The notes under the pieces are model-generated. The model made no database searches. It worked only from the letters and a program-made list of their open reading frames with translations, and was not told the origin of the DNA. From NCBI GenBank assembly GCA_028714055.1, contig JAQTNB010000084.1, positions 1-5,877 on the forward strand: a DNA stretch of 5,877 nucleotides. Direction: 5' to 3'. Numbering within the stretch: position 1 is the first letter of the stretch; each line of letters opens with the position of its first letter. The position numbers and the translations under genes are program-made. Origin of the DNA: Candidatus Omnitrophota bacterium. GTDB taxonomy: Bacteria; Omnitrophota; Gorgyraeia; Gygaellales; Profunditerraquicolaceae. This document shows, piece by piece, positions 1 to 5,877 of the stretch.

Positions 1-1322
1 CCTGCTATTTTTCTTCGCGCGTTTGAGACCGAGGCGGCAAAGTCCAGTATGGCATCGAGGTCCTGCCTTGTCTCTCCGGGAAGGTTGATCATAAAGTAAA
101 GCTTAACCCGCTGGTATCCGCTGCGGAAAGCCTCATCGATAGCCCCGAAGAACTCATCCACCAGGAAATCCTTGTGCAGGGTTTTGCGAAGCTCTGCCGT
201 TGCCGCTTCAGGCGCGAAAGTCAAACCGGTCTTTTTGATACTGGCGATCTGCGAAGAAAGGCTCCCCACCAGGTCCTTTGGCTTGATCGACGGTAAAGAT
301 ATGCCGACCCCTTTTCTTTTGAACGCGCCGATAAGGCAGGACATCAGCTCTTCGATGCCGGGATAATCGCTTACCGACAGGCCCGCGAGGGCGATCTCTT
401 CATAGCCGGTCTTACGAAAGGATTCTTCTGCAAGGCGCAGCACCGTTTGAGGCGAACGCAGGCGTAAAGGATAGTATTGCTGGCGCGCCTGGCAGAAACG
501 GCAGCGGTTCGGGCAGCCTCGCGCGATCTCGATACTGACGCGGTCGTGCACGGTCTGAAGGTAAGGCACCAGCCACTGCGCGGGAAAATAAGCGCTATCG
601 AGGTTTCCCACGACGCGTTTCCTGACGCGCGCGGGTGCTGAGGCGCTCAAAGGAGTAAACTGCGCGATCTTTCCGTCGGCGGCATATTCGACGTTGTATA
701 GCGAAGGGACATACACCCCTTCGATTGCGGCAAGGCGCTCAAGCACGGCAGCGCGGGAGATGACGCCTGACCTGAAACTTTCTTTAAGCGGCGCGTATGC
801 CGCGATGACCTCGGGTAAAGCCTCTTCTGCTTCTCCGATGAGAAAGGCATCGAAGAATTCATGGAGCGGTTCGGGATTAAGCACGCAGGGCCCTCCGCCG
901 ATGACCAGGGGATCCAAAGGCGAGCGCTCGCTTGCGCGTAAAGGGATCCCGGCAAGAGAGAGCATCGCCAGGATATTGGTATAACATAATTCATACCCCA
1001 GAGAAAAGCCTGCCAGGTCAAAGTCCCTGAGCCCCCGCCCTGATTCCAGGGAGAATAGAGGCTCATCCTTAGCGCGCAACGCATCCTCCAGGTCTCTGCC
1101 GCAGGAAAAAAAACGTTCGCACGTGACCCCGTCCATAGCGTTGAGGATACCGTAGATTATGCGGATGCCCAGGTTACTCATCCCTACCTCGTAAAGATCG
1201 GGAAAGCAGAGCGCAAACCTCACCCGCGCCTGGTCAAAGCTTTTGCGCGAGACGTTCCACTCCCTGCCGATATAACGGCCGGGACGCTGGATGTTTGAGT
1301 TAAGTAAGATGTCGTCGATCAT
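1..1322 (-). CDS. Radical SAM protein, TIGR03960-like (B12-binding-domain type), 3' end beyond the window
   Basis: An open frame runs from an ATG at 1322 to the left edge: 440 codons with no stop, so the C-terminus is missing. An in-frame TAA lies about 30 bases upstream and no other ATG, GTG or TTG lies between, which fixes the start; there is no Shine-Dalgarno before it. Residues about 35-170 look like the N-terminal cobalamin-binding-like domain of this family (PDLYEVGMSNLG at 41-52, GGGPC at 142-146, NPEPL at 149-153). The radical SAM core begins near 260, with the iron-sulfur cluster cysteines C270, C274 and C277 in CPNRCRFC (CxxxCxxC). It continues with ALAGLSVSDY (311-320), FAPEAAT (369-375) and YFMINLPGET (409-418), which match the order expected of this family. 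The protein should bind a 4Fe-4S cluster and cleave S-adenosylmethionine; its substrate is unknown. Related genes often sit beside rod-shape genes and are followed by, or fused to, a DUF2344 (TIGR03936) protein, which would lie beyond the edge. Family assignment is from recalled motifs. Confidence 0.9.
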   Translation of the reverse strand, partial: MIDDILLNSNIQRPGRYIGREWNVSRKSFDQARVRFALCFPDLYEVGMSNLGIRIIYGILNAMDGVTCERFFSCGRDLEDALRAKDEPLFSLESGRGLRDFDLAGFSLGYELCYTNILAMLSLAGIPLRASERSPLDPLVIGGGPCVLNPEPLHEFFDAFLIGEAEEALPEVIAAYAPLKESFRSGVISRAAVLERLAAIEGVYVPSLYNVEYAADGKIAQFTPLSASAPARVRKRVVGNLDSAYFPAQWLVPYLQTVHDRVSIEIARGCPNRCRFCQARQQYYPLRLRSPQTVLRLAEESFRKTGYEEIALAGLSVSDYPGIEELMSCLIGAFKRKGVGISLPSIKPKDLVGSLSSQIASIKKTGLTFAPEAATAELRKTLHKDFLVDEFFGAIDEAFRSGYQRVKLYFMINLPGETRQDLDAILDFAASVSNARRKIA

Positions 1323-1396
1323 GTTGGTCGATAGTCTATAGTTGATGGCCGATTAATTGGTCGATAGTCTATAGTCGATAGCCAATAGTGTACCTG
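1323..1396. other. Spacer between rodA and the radical SAM gene
   Basis: This 74-bp gap is the longest non-coding stretch in the window and is richer in A+T than its neighbours. Almost all of it is taken up by a two-copy 33-bp tandem repeat. I see no good Shine-Dalgarno for the downstream gene and no GC-rich hairpin followed by a T run, so there is no sign that transcription ends here. A weak promoter cannot be excluded. An imperfect palindrome centred on ATTAAT (1347-1362, eight paired positions if G-T pairs are allowed) lies across the junction of the two repeat units. Confidence 0.7.
1324..1389. repeat. Two-copy 33-bp tandem repeat built from 7-bp units
   Basis: The 18-mer TTGGTCGATAGTCTATAG occurs at 1324-1341 and exactly again at 1357-1374. 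The following 15 bases of each unit are similar but diverged (TTGATGGCCGATTAA against TCGATAGCCAATAGT), giving units at 1324-1356 and 1357-1389. Within the second unit a 7-bp period is plain: TCGATAG, TCTATAG, TCGATAG, CCAATAG at 1361-1388. In the sense of transcription this reads as repeated CTATNGA. Such short heptamer arrays in spacers usually arise by slippage or as dispersed family repeats; a function is not evident from the sequence. Confidence 0.85.
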
Positions 1397-2506
1397 TTAA
1401 AAGACAGAGCGCTGCTTGTCGATATTCGCCAGGATACCTAAAGAAGCGAACGTAACCGCGATGGAGGAGCCGCCGTAACTCATCAGATACAGCGGGACCC
1501 CCACGACGGGCGCAAACCCCAGGTTCATGGCAACGTTGATGGAGATCTGGATGGCAAACATACAGCAGATCCCCAGGGCCAGAAGCCTGCCGAAGCTGTC
1601 GCTGGTGCGCGAGGCGATGTTCAGGCCCTGCCTGATAAGCAGGTAATACAAAAAGAAGAGCACCGCGCTCCCGAAGAACCCCCATTCTTCCACGAACGTG
1701 GCAAAGATAAAATCGGTGTGCGATTCGGGAAGAAAACGCAGCTGGCTCTGCGTCCCCGACATCCACCCCTTGCCGAAGATCCCGCCGGAGCCGATGGCGA
1801 TCTTGGATTGTATGATCGTATAGCCCGCGCCCAGCGGGTCGATATTGGGGTTCAGGAACACCAGGAGCCTGTCCTTCTGATACCCCCGCAGCATATTCCA
1901 GAAAACCGGCAGCATCGAGAGGCCCGCGAGCACAAACCCCAGGACATACCCCATCCTTACCCCCGAGACGTAGAGCATGATCAGCAATATCAAGAATACG
2001 ATGATGCCGCTGCCAAGGTCGGGCTGCTCGACGATCAGCCCGACAGGCACAAGCACAAATGCCAACGGTATCAAAACCGCCCGGACAAAACCCATACTGC
2101 CGACGGAAAGCGATAACGCGCCTGCCGGTTTTGTGCTGAAATAACGGGCGAGGAACACCACCACCGCAAGCTTTGCCGCTTCGGAGGGCTGGAAATTAAA
2201 CCAGGCTACCTTAAGCCACCGCTGGGCGCCGAGCCTTACCGCCCCGAGGATAAAAACAAGCAAAAGCAGCGCCAGCGTTACCGCGTACAATAAATACGTC
2301 GCGTCCCAGAAACGGCGGTAATTAAAATTAGAAACGAGCAAAAACAGGGCTACCCCGATCATCACCCAGAAGACCTGGCGTTTATAGGTGAGCTGCCAGA
2401 AATCCCCCTCTTTCTGGGAAGTACTGCTGTATATGGAGAGTATCCCCAGGGCCGCGATACATAACGCGATGATCAAAAGCGATGTCCCGGAACGGCTGAG
2501 CAGCAT
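1397..2506 (-). CDS. rodA: RodA, SEDS-family peptidoglycan glycosyltransferase
   Basis: This 369-residue membrane protein has the length and motifs of RodA, the polymerase that joins lipid II into glycan strands for side-wall growth, working as a complex with PBP2. About ten hydrophobic segments are visible, the first at 8-28 and the last near 345-361. SEDS signatures occur in order: FNFQPSEAAKL (103-113), QPDLGSG (161-167), GAGYTIIQSKIAIGSGG (226-242), FLPESHTDFIFA (258-269) with Asp265 matching the essential catalytic aspartate of the family, NLGFAPVVGVPL (328-339) and SYGGSS (343-348). The usual PVTGVPLPF signature is here PVVGVPLYL. The ATG overlaps the last base of the mrdA stop (TAATG), and a strong ribosome binding site precedes it, so translation is probably coupled to mrdA. 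The hydrophilic C-terminus is very short (about eight residues). Assignment to RodA rather than FtsW rests on the mrdA and mreBCD neighbours. Confidence 0.97.
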   Translation of the reverse strand: MLLSRSGTSLLIIALCIAALGILSIYSSTSQKEGDFWQLTYKRQVFWVMIGVALFLLVSNFNYRRFWDATYLLYAVTLALLLLVFILGAVRLGAQRWLKVAWFNFQPSEAAKLAVVVFLARYFSTKPAGALSLSVGSMGFVRAVLIPLAFVLVPVGLIVEQPDLGSGIIVFLILLIMLYVSGVRMGYVLGFVLAGLSMLPVFWNMLRGYQKDRLLVFLNPNIDPLGAGYTIIQSKIAIGSGGIFGKGWMSGTQSQLRFLPESHTDFIFATFVEEWGFFGSAVLFFLYYLLIRQGLNIASRTSDSFGRLLALGICCMFAIQISINVAMNLGFAPVVGVPLYLMSYGGSSIAVTFASLGILANIDKQRSVF

Positions 2507-4221
2507 TATACCAATCCCTCCAGCGCCATCTTCTCTATGATCTGCCGCGCCAGGATCGCGGCAAAATGGCCCGATGTCCCGTTCTCAAGGAACACGCAGA
2601 TGACGAACTTCGGCTTTGCAAACGGAAAGAATCCCGCAAACCAGGCGTGCGGCTGCCCGCGCGTTACCTGGGCAGTGCCGGTCTTCCCGGCTACCGCGAT
2701 ACCCGCCCCTGCCAACGCGATCCCCGTGCCTGTGGGGCTTGCTACGACCTCCCTGAGCGCAAGCCTTATATGCTCGCGGTTGTCCTCCTTCAGGGAGATG
2801 GCAGCCGTTTTCCTGCGGCCTTCCGGTGACCGTTGGCCGGAGATCGAACTGATGATATAGGGGCTGACCAGCTTTCCGCCGTTGGCAAAGACAGCCATCG
2901 CGCGGGTGACCTGCAAGGGAGTGACCAGAAGGTCGCCCTGGCCGATGGAAAAATTGGCGGTATCCCCGTCAAACCATTTTTTGAATTGGTAGAGCTTGCG
3001 CTTCAGCGGGTGCGGGACAAAACCGCCTGCCTCATACGGAAGCTCTATGCCTGTCGGCTTTGAGAACCCGAACTTAAGGGCGTAATCATGGATCGCCTCC
3101 GGGCCGAGCAGCAGCCCGGTGCGGTAAAAAAATACGTCGCAGGAATTCACCAGCGCGTGGAAGACGTCCTGCGGCCGATGCACATCCCAGCAGGCAAAGC
3201 GCCTGTTGCCGATCTGGGCCCCTCCCTGGCAAGGAAAGGTAGTGGTAAAATTGACCTTTTTGTTTTCCAGGCCCGCGGATGCCACCACGATCTTAAATAC
3301 CGAGGCAGGAGGATAGGTGCTGCTGATCGCCCTGTTGACCAGAGGAGCTTCCGGATTATTCATGATGCCGCTGAGCGCCCGCTGGCTGCTCCGGTAAACA
3401 AAAGCCTCCGGGTTAAACCCGGGGCTGTTTGCCATGGCAATGACCTGGCCATCATAGGGGTCCATAACGACGATGCTGCCGGTCCTGCCGTCAAGGTTTT
3501 CTTCGACTATTCTCTGGACGCGCAGATCCAGGGTAAGCTGGACGTCTTTGCCGTCCTGCGGAGGCCTGAAGCCAAGGACCCGCACAAACCTTCCCCGGTG
3601 GTCCACCTCAAACGATAATCCCCCTTCTTCCTGGCGCAGGTAATAATCGTATTTTTCCTCCACCCCGCCGAAACCGACGATATCTTTCGTCTTGTAACCG
3701 TAATCCCCGAGTTTCGTAAGCCGCCAGCGGTCGATCTCGCTTAAATATCCGAGGACATGGCAGGCAAGCTTTCCGTAAGGATAGTCGCGTAAGGGGTGAG
3801 GCTGGATCATGATTCCCGGCAGCTCATCCTTAAGCTCTTCGAGGGCGATGGCTTTCTTGACGTCGATGTTGGCGGCGATCGCAACCGGGACGGAAGAAGA
3901 AACAAACCTCTCCTGAAACGCCTTCCTGAGGCTGCCGCTTGACTCCCCCAATATCGCGGCAACGCGGGTAAGGAGCCGCTCTGTCTCGTTTTTGTCCTGG
4001 GGAAGGAGCATCGCGTCATAGGTAAGCCGGCTGCCGGCGATGACTTCGCCGTTACGGTCCAGGATCTTCCCCCGGCTTCCCTGCTGGGGCATAAGGCGCA
4101 CGCAGTTCTTCTCGCTTAGGTACTTAAGCCTCTTACCCTGTATGCAGGTGAGGTTAAGCACCCCGGCAAAAAGCAGAAAAAATACGGCCGTGATGGCGAC
4201 AGCGGTGATCTTAAGGCGCAT
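2506..4221 (-). CDS. mrdA: Penicillin-binding protein 2 (class B PBP, peptidoglycan transpeptidase)
   Basis: This 571-residue protein cross-links new side-wall peptidoglycan on the outer face of the inner membrane, in complex with RodA. One membrane anchor is present at about 5-25 behind a short basic N-terminus. The pedestal (dimerisation) domain starts with RGKILDRNGEVIAG (50-63) and includes FGGVEEKYD (184-192) and DHRGR (207-211). The transpeptidase domain carries all three catalytic motifs: SVFK with the acyl-acceptor Ser307 and Lys310, SCD at 360-362, and KTG at 513-515 within AGKTGTAQV, followed by HAWFAGFFP (525-533). GQGDLLVTPLQ (427-437) is also typical. C331, C344, H348 and C361 fall around the position of the zinc site described in E. 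coli PBP2. The start agrees with the family: the hydrophobic anchor begins right after the ATG. It follows mreD with an 8-bp gap and no clear Shine-Dalgarno, and overlaps rodA by one base. Somewhat shorter than E. coli PBP2 (633) but complete. Confidence 0.97.
   Translation of the reverse strand: MRLKITAVAITAVFFLLFAGVLNLTCIQGKRLKYLSEKNCVRLMPQQGSRGKILDRNGEVIAGSRLTYDAMLLPQDKNETERLLTRVAAILGESSGSLRKAFQERFVSSSVPVAIAANIDVKKAIALEELKDELPGIMIQPHPLRDYPYGKLACHVLGYLSEIDRWRLTKLGDYGYKTKDIVGFGGVEEKYDYYLRQEEGGLSFEVDHRGRFVRVLGFRPPQDGKDVQLTLDLRVQRIVEENLDGRTGSIVVMDPYDGQVIAMANSPGFNPEAFVYRSSQRALSGIMNNPEAPLVNRAISSTYPPASVFKIVVASAGLENKKVNFTTTFPCQGGAQIGNRRFACWDVHRPQDVFHALVNSCDVFFYRTGLLLGPEAIHDYALKFGFSKPTGIELPYEAGGFVPHPLKRKLYQFKKWFDGDTANFSIGQGDLLVTPLQVTRAMAVFANGGKLVSPYIISSISGQRSPEGRRKTAAISLKEDNREHIRLALREVVASPTGTGIALAGAGIAVAGKTGTAQVTRGQPHAWFAGFFPFAKPKFVICVFLENGTSGHFAAILARQIIEKMALEGLV
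2516..2521 (-). promoter_or_regulatory. Shine-Dalgarno of rodA
   Basis: GGAGGG on the minus strand lies nine bases before the rodA ATG, inside the last codons of mrdA. It is the only strong ribosome binding site at a gene junction in this window and supports the ATG at 2506 as the rodA start. Together with the TAATG overlap it suggests that ribosomes finishing mrdA can restart on rodA, keeping the two synthase partners in balance. Confidence 0.75.
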
Positions 4222-4229
4222 AAGGTATA

Positions 4230-4700
4230 TCAGGTCAGCCGGGCGAAAACCCGGTATGCCGGCGGAAGGAACAGTGCCGTGTACAGCGGCTCAAGCAAAA
4301 GCGTGCGCGCGAATACGCCGGTTGAGCCAGTTGTAATGCCCAGGAACGTAAACACGATCCGGGATATGCCGATATGGGCGAATGCCACGACACAGACGAA
4401 GATCGCGGCAAATAATTCGTTGTCAAGATGCACCTTGCGCGAGACCAGGTGCGATACATACGACCATAAGGAGAAAAATGCAACGTTGAAGGCGAAGTCC
4501 TGCACCCCCAGGATATCTTTCAAGAACCCCGCGATGATGCCGAAGAACAGCGCCCATTTAAGGTCAAAGAGCAGCCCCGCAGAGACCGCCGACAGCAGTA
4601 AAAGGTCGGGCTTGACGCCGAAGACCCTGAACGGCTGAAACAGCGTAGCCTGCAGCATGAAGAACAAGAGCATGATCAGGAAAAAACAGATCTTTTTCAT
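4230..4700 (-). CDS. mreD: MreD, rod-shape-determining membrane protein
   Basis: This 156-residue, strongly hydrophobic protein has five or six membrane segments (about 4-22, 30-46, 49-66, 69-87, 95-120 and 128-148). MreD sits in the inner membrane and links MreB and MreC to the RodA-PBP2 synthase. Family-like features are GVKPDLLLL (28-36), after the first segment, and GIIAGFLKDIL (54-64), a variant of the usual G-x-x-x-G-x-x-x-D pattern. MreD diverges fast, so the call leans on topology, length and position between mreC and mrdA. The ATG overlaps the mreC stop by four bases (ATGA), a common arrangement for coupled translation. The nearest purine-rich site, GAGG, is 16 bases upstream, too far to be a normal Shine-Dalgarno, which again favours coupling. 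Confidence 0.93.
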   Translation of the reverse strand: MKKICFFLIMLLFFMLQATLFQPFRVFGVKPDLLLLSAVSAGLLFDLKWALFFGIIAGFLKDILGVQDFAFNVAFFSLWSYVSHLVSRKVHLDNELFAAIFVCVVAFAHIGISRIVFTFLGITTGSTGVFARTLLLEPLYTALFLPPAYRVFARLT

Positions 4701-5470
4701 TTTACGATGATCAATACCTCTTCCAGCGCCGATAGGTCTACTGCCGGCTTTACCAGCGCGTAACGGCTGAGGCCCGAAAACTCTTCTCCGATAGCAACCA
4801 CCGTCCCGATCATGAAGCCTTTCGGAAAGACAGGGGTAAGCCCCGAGGTGATCACCGTATCCGAAACCTGTATATCGCTCTCTTTGGTAAGATAGCGCAT
4901 CACCAGGGTGCTCCCGAGCGTGCCGCAGACAAGCCCCTCCTGCCTGCTGCGCTTGATGACCGCGGAGACCCCGAGGTTCGGGTCGTTGATCAGCATCGCC
5001 TTGCTTGAACGTTCCGATGCCTCAGTGACCTTGCCGGCAAGGCCCGCGAAGGTCACCACCGCCATCCCCTTCCTGATACCGTGAGACTTGCCCTTATCCA
5101 GCATCACCGCCGAAGACCAGTTATCGGGCGAACGGGCGATGACCCTGGCGGCGACCATGCGAAACGTCGACTGCTGCTTTAAATCCAGAATATCCTTCAG
5201 GCGCGCGTTTTCCCGGTATGCCTCATCGGCCAGCTCAAGCTTTGTCTTAAGCAGGTCGTTTTCCTTCTGCAGCCTTTCTTTCTGGACGTAATTACGGTGA
5301 AAAAAAACAAACGCGGACACTTCCCTGCGGATAAAAGCCAGAATACTGAACGGGTATCTGAAGGAATCGAGGAACGGAGTGCGTAAGGCAGGGGTGGATA
5401 AAAAAACGGCAAAGACTATGACGATACAAATTGCCGCATACGCTATTCTTTTATCTTTGAGCTTAAACAC
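4697..5470 (-). CDS. mreC: MreC, periplasmic rod-shape scaffold protein
   Basis: This 257-residue protein has the MreC plan: a short basic cytoplasmic start, one membrane segment (about 9-29), a charged helical coiled-coil region (about 60-100, rich in Lys, Glu and Leu), then a beta-rich periplasmic domain. Recognisable MreC motifs are VIARSPDNWSSAVMLDKGKSHGI (110-132, containing the conserved DKG-x-x-x-GI), GMAVV (135-139), GLAGKV (143-148) and GLTPVFPKGFMIGTVV (210-225). MreC self-assembles in the periplasm and promotes the active state of the PBP2-RodA pair, encoded just downstream. The start is GTG at 5470. An ATG two bases upstream is in another frame and meets a stop after nine codons, so it cannot be used for this protein. 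No clear Shine-Dalgarno is visible. The stop overlaps the mreD ATG. Confidence 0.96.
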   Translation of the reverse strand: MFKLKDKRIAYAAICIVIVFAVFLSTPALRTPFLDSFRYPFSILAFIRREVSAFVFFHRNYVQKERLQKENDLLKTKLELADEAYRENARLKDILDLKQQSTFRMVAARVIARSPDNWSSAVMLDKGKSHGIRKGMAVVTFAGLAGKVTEASERSSKAMLINDPNLGVSAVIKRSRQEGLVCGTLGSTLVMRYLTKESDIQVSDTVITSGLTPVFPKGFMIGTVVAIGEEFSGLSRYALVKPAVDLSALEEVLIIVK

Positions 5471-5501
5471 ATCTTGTCTGCTGCTGCGGGGCCAGGGTTA
5501 T
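5471..5501. other. Short spacer between mreB and mreC
   Basis: The 31-bp gap has no terminator-like hairpin with a T run and no convincing promoter. The sense strand has a C-rich stretch and a GCAGCAGACAAG sequence just ahead of the GTG start of mreC, but no GGAGG-like site. Read-through from mreB into mreC is the simplest reading. Confidence 0.6.
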
Positions 5502-5877
5502 TTAAGAATGCAGGTCGGACTTTATGTGAACGGTGACCTTTTTAAGATAGCGTATTTCTTCCAGGACCATGCCCGTCCCGCATGCGACGGCGGTCAGAGG
5601 GTCGTCGGCAATATGCACCGGCAGGCCTGTCTCTTCCGAGATCAGTTTATCCAGACCCTTAAGAAGCGAGCCGCCGCCCGCCATGACGATCCCGTGCTCA
5701 ATAAGATCGGCCGCCAATTCCGGAGGCGTGCGTTCAAGGGATATCTTAGCACTCTCCAGTATCGCGCGCACCGGCTCCTGAAGGGCTTCGCGGATCTCTT
5801 CTGAGGTGACGGCCACGGTCTTGGGCAGGCCCGCGACCAGGTCCCTGCCTTTGACTTCCATGGTCATCTCTTCTTCC
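5502..5877 (-). CDS. mreB: MreB, actin-like rod-shape protein, C-terminal part only
   Basis: The last 124 residues of MreB are present; the frame stays open to the right edge, so the ATG at 5867 is an internal methionine (residues EEE precede it in frame) and not the start. MreB forms membrane-bound ATP-dependent filaments that direct side-wall synthesis. Visible family motifs are VKGRDLVAGLPKTV, VTSEEIREALQEPV, TPPELAADLIEHGIVMAGGG (the nucleotide-binding glycine-rich loop near the adenosine site) and ETGLPVHIADDPLTAVACGTG. About two thirds of the usual roughly 345 residues, including both phosphate-binding loops, lie outside. After the conserved GTGMVLEEI the chain goes on with a basic tail ending KSDLHS, a little different from the E. 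coli end. First visible gene of the operon; any operon promoter lies beyond the edge. Confidence 0.97.
   Translation of the reverse strand, partial: EEEMTMEVKGRDLVAGLPKTVAVTSEEIREALQEPVRAILESAKISLERTPPELAADLIEHGIVMAGGGSLLKGLDKLISEETGLPVHIADDPLTAVACGTGMVLEEIRYLKKVTVHIKSDLHS

Noticed and set aside
647..1084. 145-codon minus-strand open frame within the radical SAM gene
   Set aside because: The in-phase frame from 1322 gives a continuous, motif-bearing protein across the same bases, so this is an out-of-frame shadow.
1..1322. Frameshift or pseudogene in the radical SAM gene
   Set aside because: I translated the whole stretch by hand: 440 codons without a stop or frame change, with motifs in the expected order. 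It is incomplete only because the window ends.
1347..1362. Imperfect palindrome centred on ATTAAT as a terminator or operator
   Set aside because: It is AT-rich in the middle, needs G-T pairs and has no T run after it, so it is a poor terminator; as an operator it is only speculation and is better explained as part of the repeat.
1353..1766. 137-codon minus-strand open frame overlapping the end of rodA
   Set aside because: It is another frame of RodA coding DNA. It runs into the spacer repeat, but its product is rich in Arg and Gly and matches no family I know.
1718..2116. 132-codon plus-strand open frame opposite rodA
   Set aside because: Antisense to RodA, with a charged, low-complexity His/Asp/Gln-rich product typical of the complement of membrane-protein codons.
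3088..3618. 176-codon open frame on the plus strand opposite mrdA
   Set aside because: It lies wholly antisense to well-conserved PBP2 coding sequence, including the SxD region; the translation has no recognisable domain, and long antisense frames are expected in sequence of this composition.
5379..5804. 141-codon plus-strand open frame across the mreC-mreB junction
   Set aside because: Antisense to the start of mreC and the end of mreB, with no domain; both of those proteins are clearly real.

Overview
The window carries one compact block of genes, all on the minus strand. It is the rod-shape (elongasome) operon of a bacterium with an MreB cytoskeleton. In transcription order, from the right edge to the left, it reads: mreB (only the C-terminal third is inside the window), mreC, mreD, mrdA (PBP2), rodA, then a radical SAM protein whose 3' end runs off the left edge. 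I found no RNA gene, insertion sequence, CRISPR array, phage gene or clear terminator. Apart from the short spacers, everything is coding.

Layout: mreB ends at 5502. A 31-bp gap leads to mreC (5470-4697, GTG start). mreC and mreD overlap by 4 bp (ATGA). mreD (4700-4230) is followed by an 8-bp gap and mrdA (4221-2506). mrdA and rodA overlap by one base (TAATG), and rodA has the only strong Shine-Dalgarno in the window. rodA (2506-1397) is followed by the longest spacer, 74 bp (1323-1396), which holds a two-copy 33-bp tandem repeat built on heptamers. The radical SAM gene then starts at 1322 and is open for 440 codons to the edge.

How the genes work together: MreB filaments, with MreC and MreD in the membrane, position and activate the RodA-PBP2 synthase. 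RodA is the SEDS glycosyltransferase and PBP2 the transpeptidase, and together they insert side-wall peptidoglycan. All key motifs of RodA and PBP2 are present, so the machinery looks functional. The radical SAM protein resembles the uncharacterised family (TIGR03960) that I recall lying near rod-shape genes in several phyla; its link to wall growth is unproven.

Organism: a moderately GC-rich, Gram-negative-type bacterium with a fused mreBCD-mrdA-rodA operon. The gene order, the protein style and the CTATNGA-type heptamers in the spacer are compatible with an uncultured lineage such as Omnitrophota, but this is a guess without a database search. I do not see a clearly new biological system. 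The points most worth a second look are the spacer repeat, the coupling of the radical SAM gene to the operon, and a possible cysteine-rich metal site in PBP2.
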